In this document: piece by piece, positions 21,616 through 33,764 of the stretch | How the letters are laid out: each line of letters begins with the position of its first letter | Position numbering within the stretch: the first letter of the stretch is position 1 | Assembly (NCBI GenBank): GCA_030533445.1 | Contig: CM060064.1 | Span: 8,328,879-8,392,878, forward strand | From: Cyprinodon diabolis | Taxonomy: Eukaryota; Chordata; Actinopteri; Cyprinodontiformes; Cyprinodontidae | Reading direction: 5' to 3' | Length of the DNA stretch: 64,000 bases | Notes under the pieces: model-generated | What the model was told of the DNA's origin: nothing | What the model saw: only the letters and a program-made list of their open reading frames with translations | The model's database searches: none | Program-made: the position numbers and the translations under genes

Positions 21616-22691
21616 CAAACACCAGATACAGCACTGGGACCTGATCAACAGCCGATACCGCACCATGATGTCACAAACCAGTAGGTGGCAGTAGTGTTCT
21701 TTGACAAACATGGATGCCTCCAGTAAAGCACATTCAAATGAAAATGACTCTTAATTAAAAACACTTATCATTTATTGAACAGTATGTAACAATTTTATAT
21801 TTAAAGTACTTTCAGAAGTTTGTATTCTGTATGTGACCTGACTTTTCCTTTAAGTTTATTAACGTTAGCTCTGATAGCTTTGACAAGACTGCGGGGTTTT
21901 TGGGAGAGAAACAGTGATGTTCAGATCTGTGGCGACTGCTGAAGATGACGTCAGATTAATCCAAGCTATGTCCCAAGTTTAAATTTGTCGTGTCATTTCT
22001 TTCAAATAAAGTTTTTATGAGGTAGTTTCATTTTCAGCTATTTCTTTTATTGATACATTCATCTTTAAATAACTAAAAGGTATTTTAGAATTATATTTTA
22101 TAAAGGCCTTATCCAGATTTATATATTAAAGCTTTAAACTTAATAAAGGGGTGTCATTTATCTTTATAATAACAGCAAAACTGAATATATTAAGCGTTAT
22201 CTGCCTTAGTCTGATAAAAAAGTAAGGCAATATAAAGCTAGGGTTACACATTTTCTATTTAGTGGATCAACTGAATGCTTTTCTATTGATTTCAAATCCT
22301 TTCAATTTTGAAGTAAAAATTTAGACATTTTTAGATTTAGACATCTTTTTATTATAATCTTTACTTTTACCAATCATATGACTTTTCTTATTTCTAATAT
22401 TTAACAAAGACTAAATTTTTCTTTATTAGTTGATATCCTTAAATGTGTGGGATATGTGATAAATATCTTTAAGATTTATCTATTGAAAATCAGCAATAAT
22501 ATATTTTCTTTATATGGTTTTAATGATAGTCAAGGACACCATACAACCGCTCTAAGCCATTCTTAGAAGGAAAGCAGGGACACTTTCTAGAGTCCAGCAT
22601 TCAGCTGTGGTCATGGCAACTTGAGAAGATATCATTGATGCTCACAAAGCAATGACTTCTCAGGAGCACAGTTGTACTTTCAGCAGGATAT
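21616..22691. other. Gene-free AT-rich stretch
   Basis: Contains a CRE-like TGACGTCA-type core (GATGACGTCAGATT near 21944), echoing GTGACGTCACGG near 21225 upstream of the THAP relic. Otherwise nothing supportable. Confidence 0.4.
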
Positions 22692-23333
22692 TGTCATGAT
22701 CTTGGCGCTGATGGTTTGGTTTTTTCCTTTGCTCCTTGCTCCCCTGTCTAATTGGTTCTGAAGCTGATTATCGCCGATCATTTCCACCTGGTTCCTCTAC
22801 TATTTAAGTTGCGTGTTTGCCTCCCATCAGCGCCAGGTTATTCTTGTGTTTTTGTGATACGTTCCCTAGCAATCTGTAGTCTGCCTGTTTCCCTGATATT
22901 GACCAGTTTTCTGCCCTGAGGATTTGGAGTTTTGCCTTGCCATTGTCTGCTCTGTTTCTCCTGTCTGATCCTGGATTCTACCGGCTTCTGAACCTGGAAC
23001 TGTCGTCTGACTTCGGCCTTGGATTTCCCTTCAGGACTCTGTTGCTGCTCGGCATCTGCTCCGCTCACTCTCTAGGAACTCTGGGGGCGTCTCCCGCCGC
23101 AACTGCGGTCAAAGCTCCGCGAACGGACTGAAGTTTGAATCAGGTCAGTGACTTTGCTCCAAGTCGTGTTAAGCTCCATATCCAGTCACTGACCTGTATT
23201 TTCCCATTTCTGCAGAAATCGCCCCGCAGCAGACGAGCAGCCCCGCGCACCTGTTTTGTTAAATAAACGCTTTGAACTTTCCCACTGCCTGTCTCGCCTC
23301 GAATTCTGGGTCCTACATTCTGAGTTCATTACA
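22692..23333 (+). mobile_element. Solo LTR (642 bp), gypsy-like
   Basis: Starts TGTCATGATC and ends GTTCATTACA. The 5-bp duplication GATAT is exact at 22687-22691 and 23334-23338. A TATA-like ACTATTTAAG lies near 22799 and AAATAAACG near 23263, so the plus strand is sense. The interior was lost by LTR-LTR recombination. It contains an internal inverted pair CAGGTCAGTGACT / AGTCACTGACCTG. Confidence 0.88.
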
Positions 23334-23704
23334 GATATCAAACCTTCTTTTATTCCAGCTTCTATTACCGTAGCTTCATAGGAACATCATGCTTGTTGCT
23401 TTTGCGCGTCTGCATTTCAGTGTTGACAGACTGAAATTGACAAATAGTAATTAGATATTTCCTTAATGTTATGTTCTGTGGTGCTTGAATTTCTAATCCA
23501 CATCTAAATTGTGCTCAACAATTGGCACTACTTAACCATATTTTTACTCATATAGAACTAAAAGCAGTAATTCAAGAAAACCATTGAGAAAGGGTAAACT
23601 ATTGGTGGAAAAAAAGAGATTAAAAGATTTGATCTCATATATGACGAAATTTGAGTTATCTGACAGACAAAAATATATTTCTATAAAAATTCATGTGTTA
23701 TTAA
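23334..23704. other. Gene-free stretch
   Basis: No gene or repeat seen. It ends with the TTAA (23701-23704) that borders the next element. Confidence 0.5.
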
Positions 23705-24046
23705 AATCGTAGAGAAGTGGCTGTTGCATTTCCAAATTCTCCCAAGTGGTCCACACTTTAGAGTGATTAAAAGGAATGTGATTGGTCGTTTATGAAGGGG
23801 GCGGGATTGTTGTGGCGGAAGGTCTGCAAGCAAGTTTGATTGAGGCCGGTTTCTCGGAAGAATCTTACTAACCAGTTAGCAACTTAGTGCTAGTAGGTTC
23901 CCAATGGGAAATTACATTGGGACCAAGTAGCACTAATGGAACATCTTAAATGACTTTCGTAGAGATTTTAGACGAAGAAAACAACAGTTATTCTACTTGT
24001 AGTAAACTCTTGCTGGTAAAACGAATTCAAAAGTAGTGTAGCTTAA
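23705..24046 (+). mobile_element. TTAA-flanked element, partial copy
   Basis: The left end AATCGTAGAGAAGTGGCTG follows TTAA. It carries the CCAAT/GC-box promoter phrase (GTGATTGGTCG...GGGGGCGGGATTG) and the hairpin at 23884-23936. Soon after the hairpin it diverges from the other copies, so the right half is missing or replaced. It directly precedes a fuller copy in the same orientation. Confidence 0.7.
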
Positions 24047-24904
24047 AGTCATAGGGAAACGGCTGTTCAACGGGTGAAGTTCCAAATTCCCCTGAGTGGT
24101 GCACAACTTTACACGAGTGAATAAAGTGAATGTAATTGGTTGTTTATGAAGGGGGTGGGATTATTGTGGCGGAAGGTTTGCAAGCAAGTTTGATGTGGCC
24201 GGTTTCTTTGAGGCATCTTGCTAACCAGCTAGCAACTTAGTGCTAGTAGGTTCCCAATGGGAAATTCCATTGGGACCAAGTAGCACTAAATTTGTGACTT
24301 AGAAACGATACTGTCAAGGAACGCTATGGACAGAGGAAACATGCAAGAGGAGAGTTTTGTGTCGGAGGTCGTGGATGAGTCTCCTCTGTCATCCATTTTT
24401 TATTTAGAGGAGGAAAGCAGGACGAAGATGTTGTGGAAGAGGACGCCAGGGCGACAGAACTTGGTTTGGTGTAGAAGGCTTACAGCCGTACATGTTTGAG
24501 CCCTTGCCTCGCAACGCTGCCAGTTCTGTTAGCTGTTGCTGAAGACACAGACGTCCATCCCCGTGAACACTGGGACGGAACTCAATGGGAAAGGAAATGA
24601 ATTTTATTTCTTGTTTCAACCATTGGGTATATTAGCGGCGACATATAAATCAAGATGCTATGACCGAAAAAATTTGAGAGATGACGTTGATATATGATTG
24701 GCCGAATTTAGATGTACAGGCTGACGTATAACTAACTGGCCTGCATAAGATAATGAAAAAAAAAAAAGAGATTTTAAGACGTTTTTTTTTTTTATAATAG
24801 AAATTTTCTAACTTTTGGGACAATATAATCTGATAAAGAGTACATTTATATACATGTTTAAGCCAGAATGATTTCAAATATTTAAATATGATTTCCCTAC
24901 GACT
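24047..24904 (+). mobile_element. TTAA-flanked element, copy 2 (858 bp)
   Basis: TTAA at 24043-24046 and 24905-24908. Ends AGTCATAGGGAAAC and TTTCCCTACGACT are inverted repeats. In order it has the CCAAT/GC-box promoter phrase, the hairpin (24237-24289), the start of the acidic ORF (ATG near 24341, MQEESFVSEVVDES), and a poly-A/T interior. It preserves the empty site of Tc1 copy 2. One base difference after EEES shifts the ORF relative to the copy at 45344. Confidence 0.82.
24237..24289 (+). repeat. Conserved hairpin in the TTAA element
   Basis: The left arm begins TTAGTGCTAGTAGG and continues TTCCCAATGG. The right arm reads CCATTGGGACC then AAGTAGCACTAA. The arms pair over about 21 of 24 positions around a loop of about 6 bases. 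The same hairpin is at 23884-23936 and 45536-45588. Function unknown; it could bind a protein, form an RNA structure or be an old internal inverted repeat. Confidence 0.8.
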
Positions 24905-26697
24905 TTAAAACAACCAATATTTGCATTTTAAAACTAAAATGAAGTGTTTGACCTTAAATTATTGTAAATTGTAAATTGCATATGAAGCTGACTTTCAGTT
25001 TCCTTTTATATCTCTGTTACATAAATTAACAGATTTTTGGTGAACTTTGCAAACTATTAAATAAAAGTAAGTTTTGGCCACCTTTAAAGCAGGCTGTTTT
25101 GCTGGAGATAAATGAGCTGTAAACATAGACATGCGAGGACATAACACTGAGTATTTCTGGTGAGTTTTAGCATTAAATTAACTCTACTGGTCAGCATTGA
25201 ATTATCCCTTTAAGTACAAAAAAATGTTGGCAGTTCAGCAGCCGAACAGACAGACACAGAGCAGACGCTCGGATGAAATCTTAATTAATAAGATCCTGCT
25301 TGGTCACAAGCAGTAAGACGCCGCTGAGATGGGATGAATAAAACAAACTGATGAGATCTAACAAAGGCGGTATCCAAGGACTGAATTATCTTTCTGTGAA
25401 TTGGAGCAAACACGACTTTAGAATAAACCGCAAGCTCCCGAGTTGGTGAAAAGTGATACAGTATAAAGAAAGCTGAAAGGTTTTTCCACTTCAGAGGGCA
25501 CTGCTCCTCCACCACAGTTATCAAAGCTTAATATTTGATTTTAGCTGACCATTTTCCATTAAAAACATGATAGCCACTGTAAGAGTGACAGACTCACATG
25601 TAGCCCCCCAATCCTCCCTCATGCACACAGGGAGGTACATACCCTGCTCAGCAGAGTGTGCAGGCCGAACTGTTTCCTTCACTTAACTTGACATTTCCTG
25701 CTGCACTGTCTGCGGCTGGTCCTGTGTGTCACATCCATAACCCCGACAGTATGCACTGCTGAATGCAGAGCTTCCTAAATGAGATCCCAATGGGAAAACA
25801 GAGCCGGGAGATTGGGGTGATGGTGTAGCAGGGAGAAGTGAGGGACATTATCTTAACCACTAATGAACAATTGTATAATTTCTATCAAAAGCAGTCATAG
25901 GGCCCACACTTTCCTACCGTATCTCCTCTAAATACTGTCATGATAAAGTGACTGTTAAAAGAGGAGCGGGAGGAGGTGGGGAGGAGGGGCTTTGGAGCTG
26001 TCAAGAGGGGCCAGTGTGGTCAGGAGGAGTGCTAGAAAGGAAAGTCTGCCCGTCTTTATCTGCCATTTCCTGCTCCCTTCCTGACTATATTAATAATCTG
26101 TAAGAGCAGAGAATCATGCACGGCCAAGAGAGATAAAACATGAGCGACAAAATATCAACTTCCTGCTACAAAACTCAAAGCCATTATTAGAATATCAGGC
26201 GCAGGCATTAATTAATTTCTACTTTAATTACTTCCACTGTTCCTGTAGATTAGATCACAGGTTTGAGATGGGTTATTAAAACAACTAGGGAAATCTGCAC
26301 TATAAAAAAAAAAAAAGTTAATTTCTTCAACCCAATCTCTTAACCTGCGTGTTGAGTGATGCAATTACATTTTTTGTGGTGCAGAAGAGCGTTGATATCA
26401 TGTAGATGAAGACGACACCCGATCATTTTAGTGGGAGTTGGGAGGCAACCGGAACACCAATCTGTAAACAATAAAGGAGTTTCTAATGAGGTCAGAATAA
26501 CTTAATTTTTTTTTTTTTAACTCTGTCAACAACAAAGAATGAAACTATTTAAGCAGCAGGTTTTTTCTGCAACGAACAATGAGTTTGAATATAAATTTCT
26601 TAAATTTATTTGATTGCAAAAAAGCAAACAAAAGATATCTGCAGGCTTTGTGGAGAAACATTATCCTAGTTTGTTTCACCAACATCTTAGCCCTCAG
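24905..26697. other. Gene-free stretch with enhancer-like block
   Basis: Mostly non-coding. 25560-26290 is more complex and is listed separately. A and T runs occur near 26305 and 26508. Confidence 0.5.
25560..26290. promoter_or_regulatory. Candidate conserved non-coding cluster
   Basis: Contains TAATGAACAATTG, CATGATAAAGTGAC, CAGGCGCAGGCATTAATTAATTTC and TTTAATTACTTCC, with long non-repetitive stretches and no ORF of coding quality. Such homeodomain/SOX-like density is typical of enhancers in gene deserts. Not proven. Confidence 0.3.
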
Positions 26698-27298
26698 GCA
26701 GTGGCGGTTCTAGACCAAATATACCAGGGGGCCAGGAGGGGGCCAGTGTGTTTTCATGGGGGAACAGAAAAGCATGAAATAAAAAACAGGGTAAGTGATT
26801 CAAATATATGAAGATAGCTGCATGAAGTGACATTTCTATTCAGTTAAGCTTAATTAAAAATGTCTATTCTATGTCTTATTAGGTCAATATGCATTCATAA
26901 ATTAGGAATTTTACATATTTTTGAATTAATTTAGGTTAAAATTACCATTTTCTATAATATCTGAATTAGAACTACTTGAAAACTGATAAACTCAGCTGTA
27001 AAAATTTGAGTATTTTATTTCTTTTGAAAAAAACATTTAGCAGTTGAAAACTAGTATCCTATATCAATACCACTGACGCTATCACCTTATTGATTTAAAA
27101 TAATTAGTAAAACAGAATTTGTAAAGAAAACAAATTAAAAAGATCCAAAGGACCTATCAGTAACCATGTCTGTTTCAGCGCACATCATCATTAGAATTTC
27201 TTTGAGTATTATGTCTTCAGTACAGTGGCCGTAACCGGGGCCCAGGATATGATCTTCAGGGGCGTTGGCCCTGTTGGCCCCTGTCTAGAACCGCCAAT
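26698..27298. mobile_element. hAT-like MITE with GTGGCGGTTCTAG ends
   Basis: The left end reads GCAGTGGCGGTTCTAGACC and the right end TGTCTAGAACCGCCAAT, an inverted repeat. The 8-bp flanks GCCCTCAG (26690-26697) and GCCCTCAT (27299-27306) match at 7 of 8 and suggest a hAT-type duplication. The interior is AT-rich and non-coding, with GGGGCC-rich subterminal parts. A more decayed relative may flank the LINE at 34121. Confidence 0.75.
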
Positions 27299-27419
27299 GC
27301 CCTCATGTCATGTTCATTTCCTCGAGCCTACTTGAGTGCTCCCAGCCAAATTTGACTGGTCTTCTGGAACATAAAATATCATTAAAATCCACAGAATTTT
27401 AGCTTACCATTCTTTTGCT

Positions 27420-27740
27420 CAGAATATTGTCTAATGCTACATTCACAGCTAAAGCAGCAGAGGCAGCAGTAGCAGCTAGTTTACATACAAATTCGATGGT
27501 TGATGCGCATTAAGGCGCAGCAAAAAAACCTGCTGCACGTCTGAGCAGCGCCTCACAAGTTTCTAATCATCTGACACATGGGATGCACTGTGGAATCAGC
27601 AGCTGCTGGAGTTGAAAAAATTGAACTTTTGCTGCGCGACGCGCCGCATCAACCAATCAGAGAAGCTGATTTGGAGATGGCAGGGAGACAGACACAGCAC
27701 TGCTGATGCAGATCACCATGACCACTCCTCTGAAACAGTT
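27420..27740. mobile_element. Fragment of a fish DNA transposon (unclassified)
   Basis: Starts near AATGCTACATTCACAGC, followed by CAG/GCA-rich sequence, a GCGCATTAAGGCGCAGC palindrome-like stretch and an ACCAATCAG CCAAT box near 27652. The look is that of a repeated fish transposon end, but the right end is lost towards the AT microsatellite. Low-confidence family call. Confidence 0.35.
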
Positions 27741-27879
27741 TATTAACGCCTAAATTAACTTAAATTGCTGAAATCTGCGGGCAAAACATGTTTGCTTTTA
27801 ATATTCTGGTGCCTGCAGTTTTGCTTACAAAAGTAAAAAACACCAACATCTACTTCCAGCCACTGTGAAAACTCTCTCT

Positions 27880-27947
27880 CTATATATATACATATATACA
27901 TATATATACATATATATATATATATTTATATATATATATATATATAC

Positions 27948-27992
<45 letters not shown>

Positions 27993-27997
27993 TATAC

Positions 27998-28032
<35 letters not shown>

Positions 28033-28045
28033 TACATATATATAC

Positions 28046-28119
<74 letters not shown>

Positions 28120-28124
28120 GTATA

Positions 28125-28200
<76 letters not shown>
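27880..28200. repeat. Compound (TA)n microsatellite with TACATA interruptions
   Basis: About 320 bases of alternating TA with regular TACATA and TATGTA interruptions. Tyr-Ile ORFs on both strands are artefacts. Confidence 0.95.
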
Positions 28201-28201
<1 letters not shown>

Positions 28202-29638
28202 CACCCATAGACCCTTAAAGTCAAAGTCTTTAATTTTTTACAGTTAATATGCTTATGGAACACTCTTTATATACTAAGTAATGATGAGATGCACAGCAGA
28301 TATTTGATTAAAAACTAAAGGCAAATCCAGTTCTTACTGTCTTAAAAACATCAGCTATAAATAAAGAGTAAATCCCCTCTTTTCATGGCATACAAAGTCA
28401 GATTTTTTTAAACAAGTCTTCATTACATTTGCGGTTGTATGGAATGTTCTCCTATCACTTATCTTCAAAATTCCCAGCTCACAATATACAGAGTGACAGA
28501 AATGAAGGATGTCCGAGATGAATCAGTAGGAACAAAACCGGATACCAAAAGGAAAGGACAGTATGTAATGCAGTGAAAGCAGGGTGGCGGCAGCGGTGGT
28601 GGTGTTTAAAATAAGTTCAAGAGCAAAGATAAAGCCCAAGGATGATGGTATCTGCAGGATTGAAGAAAGCCTTTCGGTACTAGAATGGTCACAATCACTT
28701 AATCAGTCTGACTCCACCCAGCAGCGTCCTTGTCTTCCATCATATGCTATTTCCCCTGCGCCAAACAGTCAATTTTCACTCTGTGTGTGTGGGCGACATC
28801 TGAGTAAAAGGGTTACAAAGAGCACTGATGACTCTGTCATACTGGAGGCTGGCCTTGCATTACCAAAGCATTGCACTTCTGATTGTCTGCATTGCATGTC
28901 TTACTGAAAAGATGACCAATGTGAAACAGGAGACAATGTCGATCGAGATGGAGGGCTTTTCAACGTGTTTGTCAAAGGTTATTAGTCATGTTCAGAACCA
29001 AAACAGCCTTCATAGAGTCTGGGATATATGTTAAAAGTATGGAGAGAAAGAAGTTTGTGTAACGGCCTGCACATGAGAAACAGCATACAAAGAGCAGCAA
29101 AGAATTTAAACTGTTGGTCAAGATTCTGTAAGTAAATGCAACCAGCAGGTAAGTTCACAAATTTTTTGGAAGCAGATGCTCACGCCACAAAAGGGAACCC
29201 ATCACTAAAATTGTTCATAGAGTAAAGGAAAACACATATGTTCAGTTTACTATTAGGTCTGCAGGCTGCGCTGTGTTTGTTTTTTCCTCCTCAGGCTGAT
29301 TGGGCCCAGCTCAGGCTCATCTCCTACAATCAGTGCCGCCTTTAAAAGGGAGCCGTTTGCCAGAGACAGATGCTTTTCGCACCTTTTGTGTTCCAGTCCT
29401 CAAGGATTGTACTGAGCTGGGATTTCCCCAGTTTGTCCTCTCCTGTCCGCTTTCTGAAAAGTTCAGTTTTGTCTCTCTCCAGCAAATTCTCTGGCTTCAT
29501 AATGCTAAACCAACAAGTTCAGATCCGAGCTTCAGGAAAACTATCCACAGCCTGTTCCGCCATCCACCACAGCTACCATTGCCTTCAATCCACCACTTAA
29601 CAGTGTCAGACCTCTCCTACAGATCCTACACAGTCATG

Positions 29639-29640
<2 letters not shown>
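28201..29640. other. Gene-free, moderately complex stretch
   Basis: Complex sequence around 28590-28930 and 29280-29640 with short open frames that lack domains. It may contain regulatory elements. No gene is supportable. Confidence 0.4.

Positions 29641-29717
<77 letters not shown>
29641..29717. repeat. (CAAT)n microsatellite, about 19 units
   Basis: Uninterrupted CAAT tetranucleotides. The Ser-Ile-Asn-Gln reading frame through it is an artefact. Confidence 0.95.
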
Positions 29718-29849
29718 CAAGTCTAATCAAACAAGGTAACTCAAAAGAATCAATTCAAATACAGAAATAATTAACAAGCAAACATTGACTGACATGACAA
29801 TAGGATCTATTATTCAACGTGGCTAAACAGATTTCAGTGAGCGGCATCA

Positions 29850-30470
29850 ACCTTTAAGGCACGAAACTGCGGGTGGAGACAGCAGGTCAGTGACTATGTG
29901 TGAGTTACTAACCTGGTCCTATAGTCTAGTCCGAGTCCAGAGGCTGAGGTTGGTTCCTCGGGCGGGTGCCGCCCAGACAGTCCCAGACGCTGATGTATCG
30001 GTGGTCAGAGGACAGCCAGGAGATCAGAACCGAAGGAAGGCAGGATAATCCAGAGGGTAAAAACAAAGCTGATGTGGACGTTGATGTGATGTCCTCTGTA
30101 GTCAGAGCCAGGACATCAGAGATCCAAAGACGTGTCGAAGGAAAACCGAGACAGAGTCAGCTAACAGTTCCAAGGTTTAGACACAGGCAGACAGAGATTC
30201 GGCAGCAGTCAGAAGACAGGTCAGGCAAACAGATCAGATGGGAGCAGGCAGGCTCAGAGGTCGAGCCTTAGGTCACGATCAGGTAATCAGAAATACAGGT
30301 GCGCAGGAAAACTGTTCACCACAGGCTCAAAATTAGTCTGGCACTGATGACTGATCCAAAGGCTGGTTAAATAGACACTGAAGCAGGTGAAACAGATGAG
30401 CAGTGATGAGAGCTGGGCAGAGATAGGCAGGTAAGTGAAATGAGTATTCAGACCAGGATAACGGTCTTTA
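29850..30470 (-). mobile_element. Probable decayed solo LTR, minus orientation
   Basis: On the minus strand the block has the layout seen in the solo LTR at 22692: a CTATTTAACC TATA-like site (near 30370), Ser/Leu-rich pyrimidine-biased sequence and a CACTGACCTG phrase near the end. I could not define TG/CA ends or a target duplication. Alternative: another GC-richer repeat. Confidence 0.4.
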
Positions 30471-31520
30471 GACAGCTGCAGTGAAAAAAGCTCACTTCTT
30501 TTTTTTGTAAAGCAAGGGTCTGGTATAATTTTAGAAATAGTAAAAATCGCTTAAATTTGTCGAGATGAAGATTGAACTAGTTGGTCACGTTAAGGTAATC
30601 TCTGAAAGTCAAGATGGACCCATTAAACCAAAAAACACAGAAATGATACGTGAGGTGGTTGCAGCATTATACCGAGGGGTTTCTATACTGTCAGTAATAC
30701 AAAGCAAGATAAAGATAGAAAACTGGGAACAATCTCCATATGTACATTTTTTACTACAGCTCCTGACAGTCATCCAAAGGATTTGGATTGGATAAAGCAG
30801 GCATAACAATAACAGCCACTGGACTGGCCCCTACATCAACAATACTGGACATTTCTGATTTAAAACTTTTCTGTGCTTAGTCCTGTTTCTTTAGTACACA
30901 CAACTATGGACATAAGTACGTAGTGAGGAGTTTTTATCAACTTACAGAGTATTTACCCCTTATTTATCTACTCCTGTGTAATTAAGTTTGTCACCATGGA
31001 TTATCAATGCTTTATCAGAAAATTAAATTTTAGCTCCAAGTCTGATGCAGTTCATACCACATTTTTCTCTACAGAAACAGTCTGAGAAATGCTCAGAGGT
31101 GCTTCAGTAAAGACATAAATCTCTCCCCCTGACCCTGATCCAGGGTTTCATACCGCACATCAACAGAAACAACCAAGGTATGGAATAATATATGATGCTG
31201 ACCTTATCAATGTGTCAAGTGTTCAGTAACTAACGCAGATAAAGCCGCCACATATATCCTCAGTTATATGGCAAAGGCCTTCCAATAGCTGCTCTGTTAT
31301 TTGCTCTGATCAACCGCTGTATGATATAGTGTCATCTCTCTAACAGGCTTATTTAAAAAACTTCCAAACACGACAGAGAGTTTGTCCCCTGCTAGGACCA
31401 GAAATTTGGCTAAAATGTGACTTGCTGTAGGAGTGGTCTAAAATTAGAAATTTGGTTTAGCAGCACTTTGGTAGAAATAAACACAATTCTGAAATCAGAT
31501 AGGGGGTAAATGGGCTTTTG
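30471..31520. other. Gene-free stretch
   Basis: No gene, RNA or repeat was recognised. Confidence 0.5.
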
Positions 31521-31738
31521 CACTGGAAAAACGATCTAGAAATAGGTAAAAATGTCTTAAATTACCCTTAATTAATTTGAGTAGGTAAATGAGGTAGTTT
31601 GCCAATGGAATGAGTATTTTTACTCTTAAAATAAGATAGATAACATGCACTTGAAATAAGACAATGCATTTCTTATTTTGAATGTAAATTTTCTTGTTAA
31701 TGTAAATTTTCTTAGAAATGACTAAGGTTTTTGCAGTG
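31521..31738. mobile_element. CACTG-ended MITE, copy B
   Basis: Starts CACTGGAAAAACGATCTAG and ends GTTTTTGCAGTG. The internal AATGGAATGAGTATTTTTAC is shared, in opposite orientation, with copies A and C. It is internally shorter than copy A. No ORF. Confidence 0.72.
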
Positions 31739-32775
31739 TAAAATAATATCCTCAAGAAAAATGTACTTCTTTTATTGTACCATTTTATGACTTTATAAGA
31801 AAATACTTTCTTTCTTTTAAGAACATTCAAATTAAACCTTTAACTAGGTCTATTCTTTCTCTTCCCACCAAGGTGAAGGTTGTCTCTGGGTGGAAGAAAT
31901 CTCTGTGGAATATTGCTGCTCTGGTATAGAAAAAGAAAAATCATAAAAAGCCAAACAAAGGAGGTGAAAGACTAGATTCCAGCTCTGATGTGAGCTGTAA
32001 GGAGTGTCCTCACAGATGTAACTTCTGAGTAATGCAAAGGAATCCGTAAAACAACAAAAAATATTCATCTTGCCTTGTTTGCAGCAACAACAGTAACAAA
32101 GCAATGCTTAAAAGAAATCACCCTTCTATCTCTTTAGCTCATAAACTTCTCTCCAACAGAAACTGCACTGAGTTTTTAAAATTTTATTACCAGATATATT
32201 CAAATAGGTTTGAAGTAAAGTCGGTATAACAGAGGCAGTTTTAGAGATAATGTTGCTCAGTCAAAAAAATTCTGACAAAATTACAAAATACGGCTTAAAA
32301 GAGATTTTCCATCAACTAAGCTCCAGCTTTTTGGATATTTTGCTCACAGAATACTTTTTGTACCCCAAGGACTGCGATGGACCTGTCCACAATGAACGCT
32401 TTCTTCTCAGGCTGCAGGGGGCAGGCAGCAACCCCCCCTACATGACCCTGATGGATAAACTGTAGATGGCTGGATGCTTTCCCAAGGATTGCATCTTCTA
32501 CATGCTTCTACAAGATCAGATTATAAAAAAGGAAGATATAAGTCACCGCAATTATTCAGACAACACATCAAAATGTCAACAGGTGACGTTAAATCCATTC
32601 CATAACTGAGCAAATGGAAATGATCTTCAATTGAAAAAAAAAAAAAACAGACAAAAAACCCCAGAGGAGCAGCAAACAACTAGAAACCTCCAATATAGCC
32701 CAAAACCAAAGCATACTAAAAGAAGTAGACTTAATACTTTAAAGAAACAAAAAGACAGTTACAAAGTCGACCTCC
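31739..32775. other. Gene-free stretch with a decayed SINE-tail-like piece
   Basis: Near 32370-32472 the phrases CTGCGATGGACCTGTCC and CCCTGATGGATAAACTG resemble a worn 3' part of the SINE seen at 928. Otherwise no feature. An A run is at 32634-32647. Confidence 0.35.
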
Positions 32776-33063
32776 TCTCAAAAAATCAAAATCTAGATAA
32801 TTCATTTTATTCTTAAAATATGTTCATTTGTTTTAGAATTGAGAAGGTAAAAGACATTTTGCGAATGGAACAAGATGATTTACATTTAAAATAAGAAAAG
32901 ACAATTGCTTTCTCTTATTTCAAGTGCATTTTATCTAAATATCTTATTTTAAGAGTAAAAATACTCATTCCATTGGTAGATCATCTCTTTTATCTACTCC
33001 AATTAATAGTAAATACACTTAATTTCAGAGATTTCTGCACATTTCTAGATTGTTTTTGCAGTG
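32776..33063. mobile_element. CACTG-ended MITE, copy C
   Basis: Collinear with copy A: GAGAAGGTAAAAGACATTTTG, then GGAACAAGATGATTTACATT, then AATACTCATTCCATTGG, ending TGTTTTTGCAGTG. The left terminus is degraded. Confidence 0.65.
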
Positions 33064-33089
33064 AGAAGAGCATGTCCAGGATTGCACGA

Positions 33090-33430
33090 CTGAAGTATCT
33101 GCAGGATTGGCAAAAAACTCCTCCAAGCATCTATGGTTTGTTGGAATCATAACCTTCCTCCATAGGTCTGCCTAAAAAGAGGTTGAGACAGATGCATCTG
33201 ATCCTGAATGCTGCTCCTGAGTCCTCACTACAACAAGGAAAATAGAGCACATAACCTTTAGCTCTAAAGTCTTTACACTGGCTGTCTGCATCTCAGATAA
33301 TAAACTTCAAAATAAATATGTTGGTTTTAAAACACCTGTTTGTTTTAGCACCAACGTATATTAAAGTTTTGATCTTATAGTAACCTTCCTTACATCTAAG
33401 GAATTCTAAATCAAATCTGCTTGGCATTCC
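33090..33430 (+). mobile_element. Degenerate LINE reverse-transcriptase tail
   Basis: The sequence follows the usual fish LINE C-terminal order: a GATCCTGAATGCTGCTCC phrase, a CACTGGCTGTCTGC phrase, then AAACTTCAAAATA and a GTTTTAGCACCAACGTATAT phrase. Frames are broken. Assigned to L2/Rex-like LINEs from general family knowledge. Confidence 0.55.
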
Positions 33431-33527
33431 AAAAGAACATGGAGACATGGAAATGCTATTACACATTTAACCTTAAATATCATTCATTTCCATCTGTAGA
33501 TGAACTTTCCGCTACTTTATTATGCTT

Positions 33528-33576
33528 AAGTGGAAAAACTATCTAAAATTAGTAAACATTTCTTAAATTAAGTGTA
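33528..33576. mobile_element. CACTG-ended MITE, small fragment
   Basis: GTGGAAAAACTATCTAAAAT followed by AAACATTTCTTAAATTAAG matches the terminal 45-50 bases of copy B. The remainder is missing. Confidence 0.5.
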
Positions 33577-33764
33577 CACTGTACCAACTGGAAAATGAAT
33601 CAGTACAATATACGTATTTTCCAAATAAATCATTGCTCATGAAGAACTTATTTATACACAATAAATTGATACACCTATAATGTCTAAATGATTTAGGGTT
33701 CTACATAATAAACACAATAACGTAAGAGCGGTTGTTCTTTATTTCTTACTACAAATAGGACTCC

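Noticed and set aside
29641..29717. CRISPR-like or coding repeat
   Set aside because: Simple CAAT tetranucleotide run without spacers; eukaryotic context.
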